From contig NZ_ATVI01000009.1 of the NCBI RefSeq assembly GCF_000420645.1, positions 124,001 through 188,000 of the forward strand: a DNA stretch of 64,000 bases, in the 5' to 3' direction. Positions 40,464 through 49,808 of this stretch are shown piece after piece. Position 1 is the stretch's first letter. Each line of letters begins with the position of its first letter. A program made the translations under genes and the position numbers. The notes below the pieces were generated by a model, which saw only the letters and a list, made by a program, of their open reading frames with translations, did not search any database and was not told the DNA's origin. The DNA is from Nevskia ramosa DSM 11499 (GTDB lineage Bacteria > Pseudomonadota > Gammaproteobacteria > Nevskiales > Nevskiaceae).

Positions 40464-42536
40464 ATGTCCGCATTGCATGAACTCGCCATCGCTGCCGGTC
40501 TTGCGACGCACTGGATCGATTGGCAGGGCGTGCATCGCGAAGTCAGCCTCACGACCTTGCAGGCCGTTCTCGGCGCGCTCGGCTATCAGGTGGACGATGA
40601 ACAAGCCTGCGTTCGGGAACTGCACAGGCTCGGCGCCGAACGCGACAACGCGCGGCTGGCGCCGATGCTGGTGGTACGGGCTGGCGAGACTGTCGAAGTC
40701 GGCCGTATCGCCGATGAAGCTGCGCGTGCCTACACGCTGATTCTGGAAAGCGGTGCAAGGCTGACTGGCAGCGCCGTCTGCAGCAGCAATGGCCTCTGCA
40801 GCATCGGCCCCTTCGACACGATCGGTTATCACGCGCTGAGCCTCAACGGCCAGCAGGTGCAGCTCGCCGTGGTGCCGCCGCGGGCTTTCACCGTGCAGGA
40901 TCTGGTCGGCGAGCGTCGCCTCTGGGGCCTGACCGCGCAGATCTACTCGCTGCGCTCGGCCGGCGATGGCGGCATCGGCAGCTATGCCGGTCTGGCGGGT
41001 TTTGTGCGCAGCCTCGGCGAACGTGGCGCCGATGCGCTGGCGGTCAGCCCGGTGCATGCGCTGTTTGCCGCCGATGTCGAGCGCTTCAGTCCGTACTCGC
41101 CGTCGAGCCGTCTGTTCCTGAATGTGCTGCACGTCGATTTCGCCGAAGTGTTCGGCCGCGCGGCCGTCGATGCCGCATTGGCCGCTGAAGGTCTGTTTGA
41201 GGAAAGCGCGCGGCTTGAAGCCGAGCCTCTGGTCGACTGGCCGGCTGCCGCAAAGATCCGGCTGCGGCTTGCGCGTGTGCTGCTCGCCGATTTCGATGCC
41301 TTGCCGGAAACGCAGTGCGAAGACTGCGCGCGCTTCGTCGCCGATGGCGGTGCCAGCCTGCGCGATCACGCCCGCTTCGAAGCGTTGCAGGCGCATTTCC
41401 TCGCGCAGACGCCGCCGCTCTGGCACTGGCAGGACTGGCCGGCACCGTTCCGCGATCCGCTCAGTGTCGAGGTCGCCGCGTTCGCTGAAGCGCAGGCCGA
41501 TGAAGTCGCCTTCCATCTACGTCTGCAGTGGCTGGCCGATCTGGGCCTGAAGGGCGCACAGACGGCCGCGAAAGCCGGCGGTATGGCGATCGGCCTGATC
41601 AGCGATCTCGCGGTCGGTGCCGATGGCGGCGGCAGTCACGGCTGGAGCCGGCCGCAGGATTTCCTTCAGGGCTTGTCGGTCGGCGCGCCGCCGGACGCCT
41701 TGAATGCGCTCGGCCAGTGCTGGGGCCTGACTGCGTATTCGCCGCGTGCCCTGATCGACGGCGCCTACGCGCCGTTCCTCGAACTGCTGCGCGCGCAACT
41801 GCGCCATGCCGGCGGCCTGCGCATCGATCACGTCATCGGCCTCGGTCGTTTGTGGCTGGTACCCGATGGCGCCGGGCCGCGTGAAGGCGCTTATCTGCAA
41901 TACCCGATCGACGCGCTGTTCGGCCTGATCGCGCTGGAGTCCTGGCGCCACCGCGCGGTGATCATCGGCGAGGACATGGGCACGGTGCCGGACGGCTTCC
42001 GTCAACGCATGAGCCCGGCCGGCATTCTCGGCATGCGAGTGCTGTGGTTCGAGCGCGACTGGGGTCTGTTCATCGAGCCGGCACGCTGGCCGCTGGACGT
42101 GGTTTCGATGACCACGACGCACGATCTGGCCACTGTCGCCGGCTGGTGGACCGCGCGTGACATCGACTGGCGCGCCCAGCTCGCGCTCTATGGCGAAGGC
42201 CAGAGCGAGGCGAGTGACCGCGCCAGCCGCGAGATCGATCGCGGCAAGCTGTGGGCGGCCTTCGTTCATGCCGGGGTCGCGAAGGGCGAGATGCCGGCAG
42301 TGAATGCGCCGACCACGATCGTCGACGCCGCCTGCGCCTATGTGGCGGCGACGCCATCGCCGCTGGCGCTGATTCCACTCGAGGACCTGCTCGGCGTCAT
42401 CGAACAGCCGAACGTGCCAGGGACCATCGACGAGCATCCGAACTGGCGGCGGCGTCTGCCGGTGGCCACAGCTTTCGAGGACGACTTGATCACCGCCCGC
42501 ATGAAGCACATCGCCGCGATGCGCCGCGTCGGCTGA
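40464..42536 (+). CDS. malQ: 4-alpha-glucanotransferase MalQ (amylomaltase)
   Basis: MalQ transfers glucan segments between linear dextrins, releasing glucose; it works on the short chains left by GlgX and GlgP. The 690-residue GH77 protein shows AQIYSLRSAGDGGIGSYAGL, DALAVSPVHALFAADVERFSPYSP, the nucleophile region GGLRIDHVIGL, acid/base ...IGEDMGTVP and TTTHDLATVAGWW. GGAG precedes ATG at 40464, 20 bases after glgX. It completes the plus-strand glycogen operon. Confidence 0.95.
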   Translation: MSALHELAIAAGLATHWIDWQGVHREVSLTTLQAVLGALGYQVDDEQACVRELHRLGAERDNARLAPMLVVRAGETVEVGRIADEAARAYTLILESGARLTGSAVCSSNGLCSIGPFDTIGYHALSLNGQQVQLAVVPPRAFTVQDLVGERRLWGLTAQIYSLRSAGDGGIGSYAGLAGFVRSLGERGADALAVSPVHALFAADVERFSPYSPSSRLFLNVLHVDFAEVFGRAAVDAALAAEGLFEESARLEAEPLVDWPAAAKIRLRLARVLLADFDALPETQCEDCARFVADGGASLRDHARFEALQAHFLAQTPPLWHWQDWPAPFRDPLSVEVAAFAEAQADEVAFHLRLQWLADLGLKGAQTAAKAGGMAIGLISDLAVGADGGGSHGWSRPQDFLQGLSVGAPPDALNALGQCWGLTAYSPRALIDGAYAPFLELLRAQLRHAGGLRIDHVIGLGRLWLVPDGAGPREGAYLQYPIDALFGLIALESWRHRAVIIGEDMGTVPDGFRQRMSPAGILGMRVLWFERDWGLFIEPARWPLDVVSMTTTHDLATVAGWWTARDIDWRAQLALYGEGQSEASDRASREIDRGKLWAAFVHAGVAKGEMPAVNAPTTIVDAACAYVAATPSPLALIPLEDLLGVIEQPNVPGTIDEHPNWRRRLPVATAFEDDLITARMKHIAAMRRVG

Positions 42537-42543
42537 GCAGCGC

Positions 42544-43695
42544 TCAAGCGATCAGGCGCTGTCCCGCCCAGAGCAGCGCCAGCACGGTGATCGCCAGCGA
42601 ACCTGGCAGTACGATCCAGCGCCGATATGACTCGTGTTGCCGCCAACGGAATGTCAGTAGCAAGGCCAGCGCAATCACGGCGAGCTGACCGAGTTCGACG
42701 CCGACATTGAAGCTGAGCAGCGCACCGACGAAGTTCGACGGCGGCAAGCCCAGTTCCTTGAGCGCGGCGGCGAAGCCGAGGCCGTGCAGCAGGCCGAAGG
42801 CGAAGACCATCAGCACGCGGCTGCGGCTGGCGCGATCACGATCGGCGCGAAGATTCTCGATGCCGATCCAGGCGATCGACAACGCGATCAACGGTTCGAC
42901 CACTGACGCGGGCACTCGCAGCGCGCCGAAGCTGGCCAGGATCAAGGTCAGCGAGTGGGCGACGGTGAAGGTGGTCACCAGCACGAGCAGGCTGCGCAGC
43001 TTGCGCGTGCCCAGATAAAGCCCGACCACGAACAGCATGTGATCGAGGCCGCGCGGGATGATGTGCAGGAAGCCGAAGCGCAGGTAGCGAGCCAGCGTCT
43101 GCCACGCTGGCTCGGAGACGGTGGCAACTGGTACAGCGCTGGCTTGGAGCGGGAACAACGGACTCAGCTGACCAGCGACCAGCCAGCGCGTCATGCGGCC
43201 GCCGTTGTCGGGGCGTTGCAGGGTCAACGCGATCGGCTCCTCGAACGCGAACGCGGGATCGAAGCGCAGTTGCAGTGCGCCGCCTGCATTCGCCGGCAAC
43301 GAGCCGCGCAGCTGAATTTCGGTCATCGGCCAGGCGACCGGGCTCAGGAACTCCGCCTCGGGTAGCGCCGACGGCAGGCGCACCTCGCTGACCTGCAGCG
43401 GAATCGCCGCACCATCCAGCTGCACGTCGATGGCCATTGCCAGCCTGCCGAGCAGTGGTGCGAGTGCTGCGTCCGTCAGCGGCGTGGCGGAACGACTGAA
43501 CTGGTAGTAGCCCGCGCCACCCTCGGCGGCACGCGTCAAGTCCAGCGACAGATCGACGACGACCGTGCCATCGGCCCCGAGGTTCAGCTGCACTTTCGTC
43601 ATGTTCAGCAGATGCGCCTGCAGCGGCGCGCTGCCCATGCCGAACAACAGCAGCCACAGCAGCAGCGCGCCAACCGCCTGCACCAACGCGCGCAT
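42544..43695 (-). CDS. HupE/UreJ-family membrane protein
   Basis: The ~383-residue protein has a signal peptide (1-28), a ~190-residue extracytoplasmic beta-rich region, and six or so C-terminal membrane helices with the HupE/UreJ pattern: GFLHIIPRGLDHMLFVVGLYL, VTTFTVAHSLTLILASFG and FAFGLLHGLGFAAALKELG. Histidines in these helices suggest nickel/cobalt or other metal handling; HupE proteins transport nickel, but the large extracytoplasmic domain is of a separate subtype without known substrate. Starts possible at GTG 43698 or ATG 43695. It lies eight bases upstream of the malQ stop convergently. Confidence 0.82.
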   Translation of the reverse strand: MRALVQAVGALLLWLLLFGMGSAPLQAHLLNMTKVQLNLGADGTVVVDLSLDLTRAAEGGAGYYQFSRSATPLTDAALAPLLGRLAMAIDVQLDGAAIPLQVSEVRLPSALPEAEFLSPVAWPMTEIQLRGSLPANAGGALQLRFDPAFAFEEPIALTLQRPDNGGRMTRWLVAGQLSPLFPLQASAVPVATVSEPAWQTLARYLRFGFLHIIPRGLDHMLFVVGLYLGTRKLRSLLVLVTTFTVAHSLTLILASFGALRVPASVVEPLIALSIAWIGIENLRADRDRASRSRVLMVFAFGLLHGLGFAAALKELGLPPSNFVGALLSFNVGVELGQLAVIALALLLTFRWRQHESYRRWIVLPGSLAITVLALLWAGQRLIA

Positions 43696-43703
43696 CACGC
43701 CAG

Positions 43704-45635
43704 CTACCAGATCACCGCGTGAGTCTCGCCGGTGACCACATTGACGAAGCCGCCGGGATTGCCGTCATAGGGCGCAACCAGCTGCCACTTCCACGGCGAC
43801 GCAGTGAGGAAGGCGAAGCGCATGCGATCCGGCAGGCCGGGATTGTTGATCCAGTCCATCGCATCGGCGGCCTGGTGCAGGCGTTCCATGTCGCCGGCGA
43901 CTTCGTTGACCGGGCGCGCCGTCATCAGTCCACCGATGTCGAGCTGCACCTTGGCCACCACCTTGCCTTCGCTGACCAGCGCCCAGCCGCCGTGCATGCC
44001 GGCGATGGTATTGACTGCCAAGGCCATCGCTGCGTCGTCGTTGCCGGCGACCCAGATGTTGTGCATGTCGTGCGACTGCGAACTGGCGAGTGCGGCGCCC
44101 GGCGTCTTCGGGCCGACGTTGCGCCAGAACATCTTCGAGACTGCGCCGGTGCCGTGGTAGCGATCGACCAGCGCCACCTTGATGATGCCGCGGGCCGGGT
44201 CGGCGACGACGCTGCCATCGGCCTGCACCGGCAAGGTGTCGGTGATGAAATCGGGTGCGAACCAGAACGGTTCCATCAGCGCGACATTGACGTCCTTGCG
44301 GCCGGCGGGTGCGTCGATGCGGAAGTCGGCGGCGTCGATCTCGCGGCCGAGCTTGATCGTCTGCAGCGCCCAGTCCGGGTAGTCGATCTTCGGGATCGGC
44401 AGCTGGTAGTCCTTGCCCTTGCCGGCGAGTTTGCCGTTGGCGTAGACGCGGCTGATCGCCACTGTCTTCGGATCGCTGAGCAGCACCACGTCGGCATAAC
44501 GGCCAGGCGCGATCGAGCCGACCAAGTGCTCGATGTGGAAGTGCCGCGCGGTGTTGTAGCTGCCCAGCTGGTAGGCAATCTCCGGCGCCAGGCCGGCTTC
44601 GATCGCGGTGCGGATGTTGTAGTCCATCGAGCCGAGCTGCTGGGTGGCGAGCACGTCGCGATCGTCGGTGGTGACCGAGACGTTCGACCAGTCCTGCAGG
44701 TTTTCCTTGAGCAGCAGTGGGATCAGCACGCGGGTGAGATCGACGCGCGATTCGATGAAGACGCCGCGGCGCAGCTTGTCGAAGGCTTCCTGCGGCAGCC
44801 GTGCTTCGTGATCGGAAGAGAGACCGGCCGCTGCGAAGGCGTTGATCTCCTCGGCCTTGACCAGCCCGCCGCCGTGACCTTCGACGACGCCATCGTGATC
44901 GACCGTCGCCTGGATCATTTCCCAGATGCGCTGATGGGCGCCGTTGTTCGGATCATTCACCGCTGGCCAATCCATCACTTCGCCAAGCGAGATCACCCGC
45001 TGATCGGCTTCCATGAACGCCGACATCTCGCGGTAGCCGTAATAGCCGCCGCCGTGTTCGTAGACCGTGGGTGGCGTCGCCGAGCCGATCGACGGAAAGA
45101 TCTTCAGCGGGCTGCCGGCACGTTCGGCGCGCAGCCAGAAATCGACGTTGTGCTCGCCGATCACGTTGGAGATTTCGTGGCTGTCCTCGACCGTCCAGGT
45201 GTTGCCGTGCGGGATCACCAGCGCCGCTTCGTATTCGGGCGTCAGGTAGGTGCTTTCGATGTGCTTGTGCGATTCGCCGAAGCCGGGCACTGCCCATTCG
45301 CCGCTGGCGTCGACGGTCTCGGTGGCGGTGCCCGGCCAGCCGCCCTGCGGCCCGACCCAGGCGATCCGTGAGCCCTTGATGACGATGTCCTGCGCCGGCA
45401 GCCATTCGCGGGTGACCACGTTCAGCACGGTGGCACCACGCAGGATCAGGTCCGCCGGCTCGTGCGCCAGCGCCACCTGCACCAGTTGCTGGCGAGTGCG
45501 GATTTCGTCGCTGAACACATGGGCGGGTGCCGTCGCGCTGGCGGCCGGCGAGGGCGCTTCGGCTCGCTTGCCGCAGCCGTGCAGACCGAGAATCAGGGCG
45601 GGCAGCAGCGCTGCCAGCAGGCGATGAGGTTTCAT
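43704..45635 (-). CDS. Predicted lipoprotein related to adenine deaminase (amidohydrolase superfamily)
   Basis: The 643-residue protein starts at ATG 45635: a signal peptide with lipobox LGLHGC (C21) and a Ser/Ala/Pro linker, then an adenine-deaminase-like amidohydrolase domain: GFGESHKHIESTYLTP (HxH metal ligands), DSHEISNVIG, SLGEVMDWPAV, GHGGGL, AGLSSDHEA and a C-terminal SQSHDMHNIWVAGN. Several positions differ from true adenine deaminases (Glu-Ser for Asp-Ala before HxH, Ser for Cys in TTDDRD). Lipid-anchored export is unusual for this family. It lies five bases downstream of the HupE gene on the same strand. Substrate unknown. Confidence 0.75.
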   Translation of the reverse strand: MKPHRLLAALLPALILGLHGCGKRAEAPSPAASATAPAHVFSDEIRTRQQLVQVALAHEPADLILRGATVLNVVTREWLPAQDIVIKGSRIAWVGPQGGWPGTATETVDASGEWAVPGFGESHKHIESTYLTPEYEAALVIPHGNTWTVEDSHEISNVIGEHNVDFWLRAERAGSPLKIFPSIGSATPPTVYEHGGGYYGYREMSAFMEADQRVISLGEVMDWPAVNDPNNGAHQRIWEMIQATVDHDGVVEGHGGGLVKAEEINAFAAAGLSSDHEARLPQEAFDKLRRGVFIESRVDLTRVLIPLLLKENLQDWSNVSVTTDDRDVLATQQLGSMDYNIRTAIEAGLAPEIAYQLGSYNTARHFHIEHLVGSIAPGRYADVVLLSDPKTVAISRVYANGKLAGKGKDYQLPIPKIDYPDWALQTIKLGREIDAADFRIDAPAGRKDVNVALMEPFWFAPDFITDTLPVQADGSVVADPARGIIKVALVDRYHGTGAVSKMFWRNVGPKTPGAALASSQSHDMHNIWVAGNDDAAMALAVNTIAGMHGGWALVSEGKVVAKVQLDIGGLMTARPVNEVAGDMERLHQAADAMDWINNPGLPDRMRFAFLTASPWKWQLVAPYDGNPGGFVNVVTGETHAVIW

Positions 45636-45824
45636 GGACACGGGATTCCCGATGCTGAAGGTGGACGGCGCGAATACGCCTTCCTTCGCTACAGGCAATA
45701 GGCATACCGCCTGTCATGAGCGGCCCTACCCGTGTGTGTAGGGGAGGCGAGGGTAGCGCCTGTTAGCGTCGCTCCCTCAAACAGCAATCCCAAGAACAGC
45801 AGAACAGCGGCGAGGAGAAGAAAC

Positions 45825-46592
45825 ATGGCGCGAGTCAGTAACAAGGTGGCGCTGGTCACCGGTGGCGCGAAAGGAATCGGCGAGGCTTGTGCTTTGCTGC
45901 TGGCGAAGGAAGGCGCGAAAGTCGTGGTCAGCGATCTCGATATCGCGGCCGGCGCAAAGGTGGTCAAGGCGATCAAGGCCGCGGGTGGCGAAGCGATCTT
46001 CATCCAGCAGGACGTGACCGACGAAGCCAGCTGGCCGAAGGCGATCGCGGCCGCCGTCGAACGTTTCGGCGCACTGCACGTGCTGGTCAACAACGCCGGC
46101 ATCGCGATTCCCGGCAGCGCCGTGGAGGCGACGCTCGCGGATTGGCGCAAGACCATGGCGGTCAATCTCGATGCCGTGTTCCTCGGCACCAAGTACGCGA
46201 TCCCTGCGATGACCGGCAAGAACGGTTCGATCATCAACATCTCGTCGATCGAAGGCATCGTTGCCGATCCGAATCTCGCCGCCTACAACGCCAGCAAGGG
46301 CGGCGTGCGCATCTTCACCAAGTCGGCCGCCCTGCACTGCGGCAAGAACGGCCTCAAGGTGAGAGTCAACTCGGTGCATCCGGGCTATATCTGGACGCCG
46401 ATGGTCGAGGATTACGTGAAGTCGATCGGCGACGTCGCCGAAGGCCGCGCCGCACTCGACAGCCTGCATCCGATCGGCCACGTCGGCGATGTCATGGATG
46501 TCGCTTACGGCGTGCTGTATCTGGCCAGCGACGAGTCCAAGTTCGTGACTGGTTCCGAGCTGGTCATCGATGGTGGCTACACGGCGCAGTGA
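45825..46592 (+). CDS. Short-chain dehydrogenase/reductase (first of two)
   Basis: The 255-residue SDR has the NAD(P)-binding TGGAKGIGE (12-20), NNAG (89-92) and the catalytic Ser140/Ser141, Tyr154, Lys158 (YNASK). SDLD after the second strand suggests NAD preference. GAGGAG precedes ATG 45825; the open frame upstream has no domain. A second SDR follows 58 bases later with a similar leader. The substrate cannot be inferred; best general match is 3-hydroxy-steroid/cyclohexanol-type classical SDRs. Confidence 0.88.
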   Translation: MARVSNKVALVTGGAKGIGEACALLLAKEGAKVVVSDLDIAAGAKVVKAIKAAGGEAIFIQQDVTDEASWPKAIAAAVERFGALHVLVNNAGIAIPGSAVEATLADWRKTMAVNLDAVFLGTKYAIPAMTGKNGSIINISSIEGIVADPNLAAYNASKGGVRIFTKSAALHCGKNGLKVRVNSVHPGYIWTPMVEDYVKSIGDVAEGRAALDSLHPIGHVGDVMDVAYGVLYLASDESKFVTGSELVIDGGYTAQ

Positions 46593-46650
46593 GCCGTTTT
46601 GCTTGCTTATCCAAAATCAAAAATCTAGATCGTGCAGCGAGGAGAAAATC

Positions 46651-47439
46651 ATGAGCAACCCCTTTCGTTTGGATGGCAAGGTCGCGCTGGTCACCGGCGG
46701 TGCCCGCGGTATCGGCGCCGCGGTGGCGGAAGCGCTGGCGGCATCGGGTGCTGCGGTGCTGGTCACCGACGTGCTGGATGCAGTCGGTGAAGCCACGGTG
46801 GCGCGCATCCGCGCGGCCGGCGGCAAGGCCGAGTTCTTCCACCATGACGTGACCGTCGAAGCGCAGTGGGAGCAGGCCGTCGCTGCCGCAGTCGCCAAGC
46901 TCGGCGGCCTGCAGGTGCTGGTCAACAATGCCGGCATCGAGACCGCGGCGCTGATCACCCAGTGCGAGGTCGACGACTTCAAGCGGGTCATGGAGGTCAA
47001 CGTCACCGGCGTGTTCCTCGGCATGAAGCACGCGCTGCGGGTGATGAAGCCGGGTGCCTCGGTGATCAACCTGTCGTCGGTCGCCGGCATCATCGGCACC
47101 ACGGCGCATGTCGCCTATCACGCGTCGAAGGGTGCAGTGCGCTTGATGACCAAGGCGGCGGCGATCGAGTGTGCCGCACTCGGTACCGGCATCCGGGTCA
47201 ACTCGGTGCATCCGGGTGTCGTCGATACCCAGATGGGCACCAACTTCGTCCAGGACTTCGTCAAGCTCGGCCTCGCGCCGGACTATGCGGCGGCCGAAGC
47301 GGCGGTCAAGGGCATCCATCCGATGGGCTTCGGCGAGCCGAGCGACGTTGCCAATGCGGTGATCTATCTGGCTTCCGACGCCACCAAATGGATGAATGGC
47401 TCGGAGCTGGTGATCGATGGCGGTTTGACTGCAGCCTAG
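46651..47439 (+). CDS. Short-chain dehydrogenase/reductase (second of two)
   Basis: The 262-residue SDR shares the layout of the upstream gene: TGGARGIGAA (15-24), NNAG (92-95), and S142, Y156, K160 (YHASK). TDV after beta-2 is again consistent with NAD. GGAG lies before ATG at 46651. The two SDRs, clearly paralogous in pattern, may catalyse successive oxidations of one substrate or be duplicates; nothing else in the neighbourhood tells which. Confidence 0.88.
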   Translation: MSNPFRLDGKVALVTGGARGIGAAVAEALAASGAAVLVTDVLDAVGEATVARIRAAGGKAEFFHHDVTVEAQWEQAVAAAVAKLGGLQVLVNNAGIETAALITQCEVDDFKRVMEVNVTGVFLGMKHALRVMKPGASVINLSSVAGIIGTTAHVAYHASKGAVRLMTKAAAIECAALGTGIRVNSVHPGVVDTQMGTNFVQDFVKLGLAPDYAAAEAAVKGIHPMGFGEPSDVANAVIYLASDATKWMNGSELVIDGGLTAA

Positions 47440-47460
47440 CCGTCAGTTGCCGGCCGAAAG

Positions 47461-47497
47461 CCCTCTCCCCTTCCGGGGAAAGGGTTGGGTGAGGGGT
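47461..47497. repeat. Dispersed-type palindromic repeat (CCCTCTCCCC...GAGGGG)
   Basis: CCCTCTCCCC at 47461-47470 is followed by TTCCGGGGAA, then AGGGTTGGGTGAGGGG. The right part is an imperfect inverted copy of the left. This matches a short intergenic repeat seen in many proteobacterial genomes; only one copy is visible here, so it is identified from memory. Confidence 0.6.
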
Positions 47498-47611
47498 AAA
47501 TCTCGCCGCAAAGATGGCCGAAAATTCGATCGAATCGTTCGATTGGTTCGTTTCGAACTGTTCGGGCATACTGCTGTCTCCGGTTTCGCCGAAGTGACCA
47601 CGAGATCCAGC

Positions 47612-47863
47612 ATGCAGACCCTGACCGCGAACGACGCCAAGACCCGCTTCGGTGAATTGCTCGACATGGCGCAGCGGGAACCGGTGCAAGTCACCCGCCG
47701 CGATCGTGTGGTGGGGGTACTGGTCAGTGCCCGCGATTACGAAGCGATGCGCGCTTTCTATGCCGATCGCCTGCGTCAGACCGTCCAGCAGACGGCAGCA
47801 GGCGCACGTGCTGCCGGCCTGACCGAACAAGGCCTGGCTGAACTACTGGCCGATGAAAGCTGA
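47612..47863 (+). CDS. Phd/YefM-type antitoxin
   Basis: The 83-residue protein has the Phd/YefM fold: MQTLTANDAKTRFGELLDMAQREPVQVTRRDRVVGVLVSARDYEAM, with the typical AKTRFGELL helix and a C-terminal variable part for toxin binding. Antitoxins of this type also repress their own promoter. ATG at 47612; the upstream open frame runs into the repeat. The toxin-like gene overlaps its end by 11 bases, the usual organisation. Confidence 0.87.
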   Translation: MQTLTANDAKTRFGELLDMAQREPVQVTRRDRVVGVLVSARDYEAMRAFYADRLRQTVQQTAAGARAAGLTEQGLAELLADES

Positions 47864-48311
47864 AGCCAGTAGCGAATCGCCTTATGCGCGTGTGGTGGTC
47901 GATACCAATGTGCTGATCAGCGCGGCGCTGGTCCCTGACGGGCTGCCTGCCGGATTGGTCGATTGGCTGCTACAGCATGCGCGGCTGGTGTTCACCGAGG
48001 CGACGTTTGCCGAACTTGAAACGCGAGTCTGGAAACCGAAGTTCGATCGCTACATCTCTCTCGAACAGCGCCAGGCTTTGCTCGGCGATCTGCGGTCCAG
48101 CGCGCTGTGGGCCGATATCTCGGACGATCTGACCAGACACCATTGGTCTCGTGATCCGGACGACGACGCCTTCATCCGGGCAGCCCATGCGGCCAGCGCG
48201 AATCGGCTGATCACCGGCGATGACGACCTGCTGGTGCTGCAAGCTGTCGGGCCGACGGTGATCTTGAGTCCGCGTGCGGCGCTAGAGGAGTTGAGAGAAA
48301 TTCGTAGCTGA
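47853..48311 (+). CDS. PIN-domain putative toxin
   Basis: The 152-residue protein starts within the antitoxin gene. PIN-family ribonuclease residues are visible: VVVDTNVLISA (D16 region), the central Glu in TFAELE, DDDAFIRAAHAA and ITGDDDLL (acidic ligands). It belongs to the COG1569-like PIN toxins partnered with Phd/AbrB-type antitoxins. If active it would cut RNA under stress; the target is unknown. Confidence 0.85.
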   Translation: MKAEASSESPYARVVVDTNVLISAALVPDGLPAGLVDWLLQHARLVFTEATFAELETRVWKPKFDRYISLEQRQALLGDLRSSALWADISDDLTRHHWSRDPDDDAFIRAAHAASANRLITGDDDLLVLQAVGPTVILSPRAALEELREIRS

Positions 48312-48336
48312 TTCTCAAGGCCTCGGTAACAGCCGG

Positions 48337-49617
48337 CTACCAGCGCCGGCTGACTTCCACCAGCACCGCAAACACGCCATAGCCTTCGCGCGCGTTGGTG
48401 AACGGCTGGGCAGGATTGCGCGCGGCTTCCGACTTGCCCGGCTGGAATTGCAGCGCCGACGAGATTTCCCAGTGTTTCGACAGGATGCGGCGGAAGCCGG
48501 CATTCAGTTCCATTTCCTGGGTCAGGTTGATCGTCGGCGTGACGTTGGCATTCGGGATCGGGTTGCGCGCCAGGTTGACGCCGACCATCACCCGGGTCTC
48601 GGGGCTGGTGTCGTAGGCCATGCCGAGCGCGAACACCAACTGGTCGCGGAAGTTCAGCGCCTGCACCAGCTGGACGGTTGCCGGCACGGCCGGATCGGTG
48701 CTGCCCGGACTGCGGGCGTCGAGCGTGATGTTGTTGGCCGAGCCGGACCAGTTCAGCCAGTTGACTTCGGTGGCGATCAGCACGGTTGGCGTCGCCTGCC
48801 AGGCAATGCCGACGCCGAAGTCTTCCGGCAGCGCAAAGCCTTTCACCGTGGCATCGCCATAGCGGACCACGCCCTGGTCGATGGCGGTGTAGTTGACGCT
48901 CAGTTCGCCGCCTTCCAGCTTGAGCTTGTTGACCGTCGCATAGGTGGCGCCGATCTTCACCGTGTCGGTCACCTGATACAGCAGACCGACGCGGCCGTTG
49001 TAGCTGACGCCATCGGCGCCATCGAGACGCAGGCCGTAGAAGGCGGACGCGGCATCGGAAGTCTTCGGGTACAGCTTCTGGCGAAGCGAGGCGTACGAGG
49101 CATTGAGCGCAAGGCCCAGGCTCAGACGGGGCGTGACCTGCCAGCCGATGCCGGCGGCCAGTTTGGTGACGCCGAAGATCGCCGAGTACTCGTCGGTGGT
49201 ACCGAACACCGTCTTCATGTCCTCGTATTCCGAGCCCGCGCCACCGGCGACGAACATGCCGATACCGAAGGTCAGATCGGGCCGGAACAGCTTGGTCGAG
49301 TAGCTGGAATTCAGCAGCGCGCCATAGGGCTGGTCGGTGGTCTGGTTGACGTTCAGGTCATCCGAGTGGTGATAGCCGAACGTCGTGAACGGCTCGATCG
49401 AACCATCGAAACGCGAGCCCGGAATCTGGGTCAGGTTCGCTGGGTTGAGTACTACCGCCGTCGTGCTGCCCGGCACGGCGATATCGGCGCTGCCCATCGC
49501 CAGCGATTGCGCACCGATGCCGGTGACGTTCAGGCCATTGCCCGCCCAGGCCGGATTGAGCAGCGCGGAAGTGGCGGACAGCAGCAAGGCTCCGGTACGC
49601 GGCGACGGCAGTTTCAT
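48337..49617 (-). CDS. FadL/TodX-family outer-membrane transport protein
   Basis: FadL-like barrels take up long-chain fatty acids or hydrophobic compounds. The 426-residue protein has a signal peptide (1-25, ending AWA), the family start NGLNVTGIGAQSLAMGSADIAVPGSTTAVVLNPANLTQIPG (NPA motif, S/G-rich hatch region), and a barrel ending in aromatic residues (VSRRW). No other fatty-acid gene is next to it. Confidence 0.87.
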   Translation of the reverse strand: MKLPSPRTGALLLSATSALLNPAWAGNGLNVTGIGAQSLAMGSADIAVPGSTTAVVLNPANLTQIPGSRFDGSIEPFTTFGYHHSDDLNVNQTTDQPYGALLNSSYSTKLFRPDLTFGIGMFVAGGAGSEYEDMKTVFGTTDEYSAIFGVTKLAAGIGWQVTPRLSLGLALNASYASLRQKLYPKTSDAASAFYGLRLDGADGVSYNGRVGLLYQVTDTVKIGATYATVNKLKLEGGELSVNYTAIDQGVVRYGDATVKGFALPEDFGVGIAWQATPTVLIATEVNWLNWSGSANNITLDARSPGSTDPAVPATVQLVQALNFRDQLVFALGMAYDTSPETRVMVGVNLARNPIPNANVTPTINLTQEMELNAGFRRILSKHWEISSALQFQPGKSEAARNPAQPFTNAREGYGVFAVLVEVSRRW

Positions 49618-49808
49618 GAATGCTCCCTGATCGATTCCGTCCCGAAGGCGGATCTGTTCTGTGGTTTGACGGGCACGACCGGCGGCAGGTCAGCGCTGGC
49701 GTCAATCAGTCGTCGTGTAAACGCTTTATGAACACCGCGTTCAGTATGGCCGATTACCCGATGGCGGTGAAGCCGGGAGTGACGGCCTCCGCGCCCACAG
49801 ACGCAGAT

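Noticed and set aside
45636-45824. Possible regulatory repeat CCTAC...GTAGG before the first SDR
   Set aside because: Arms are only five bases and the spacing is irregular; chance cannot be excluded.
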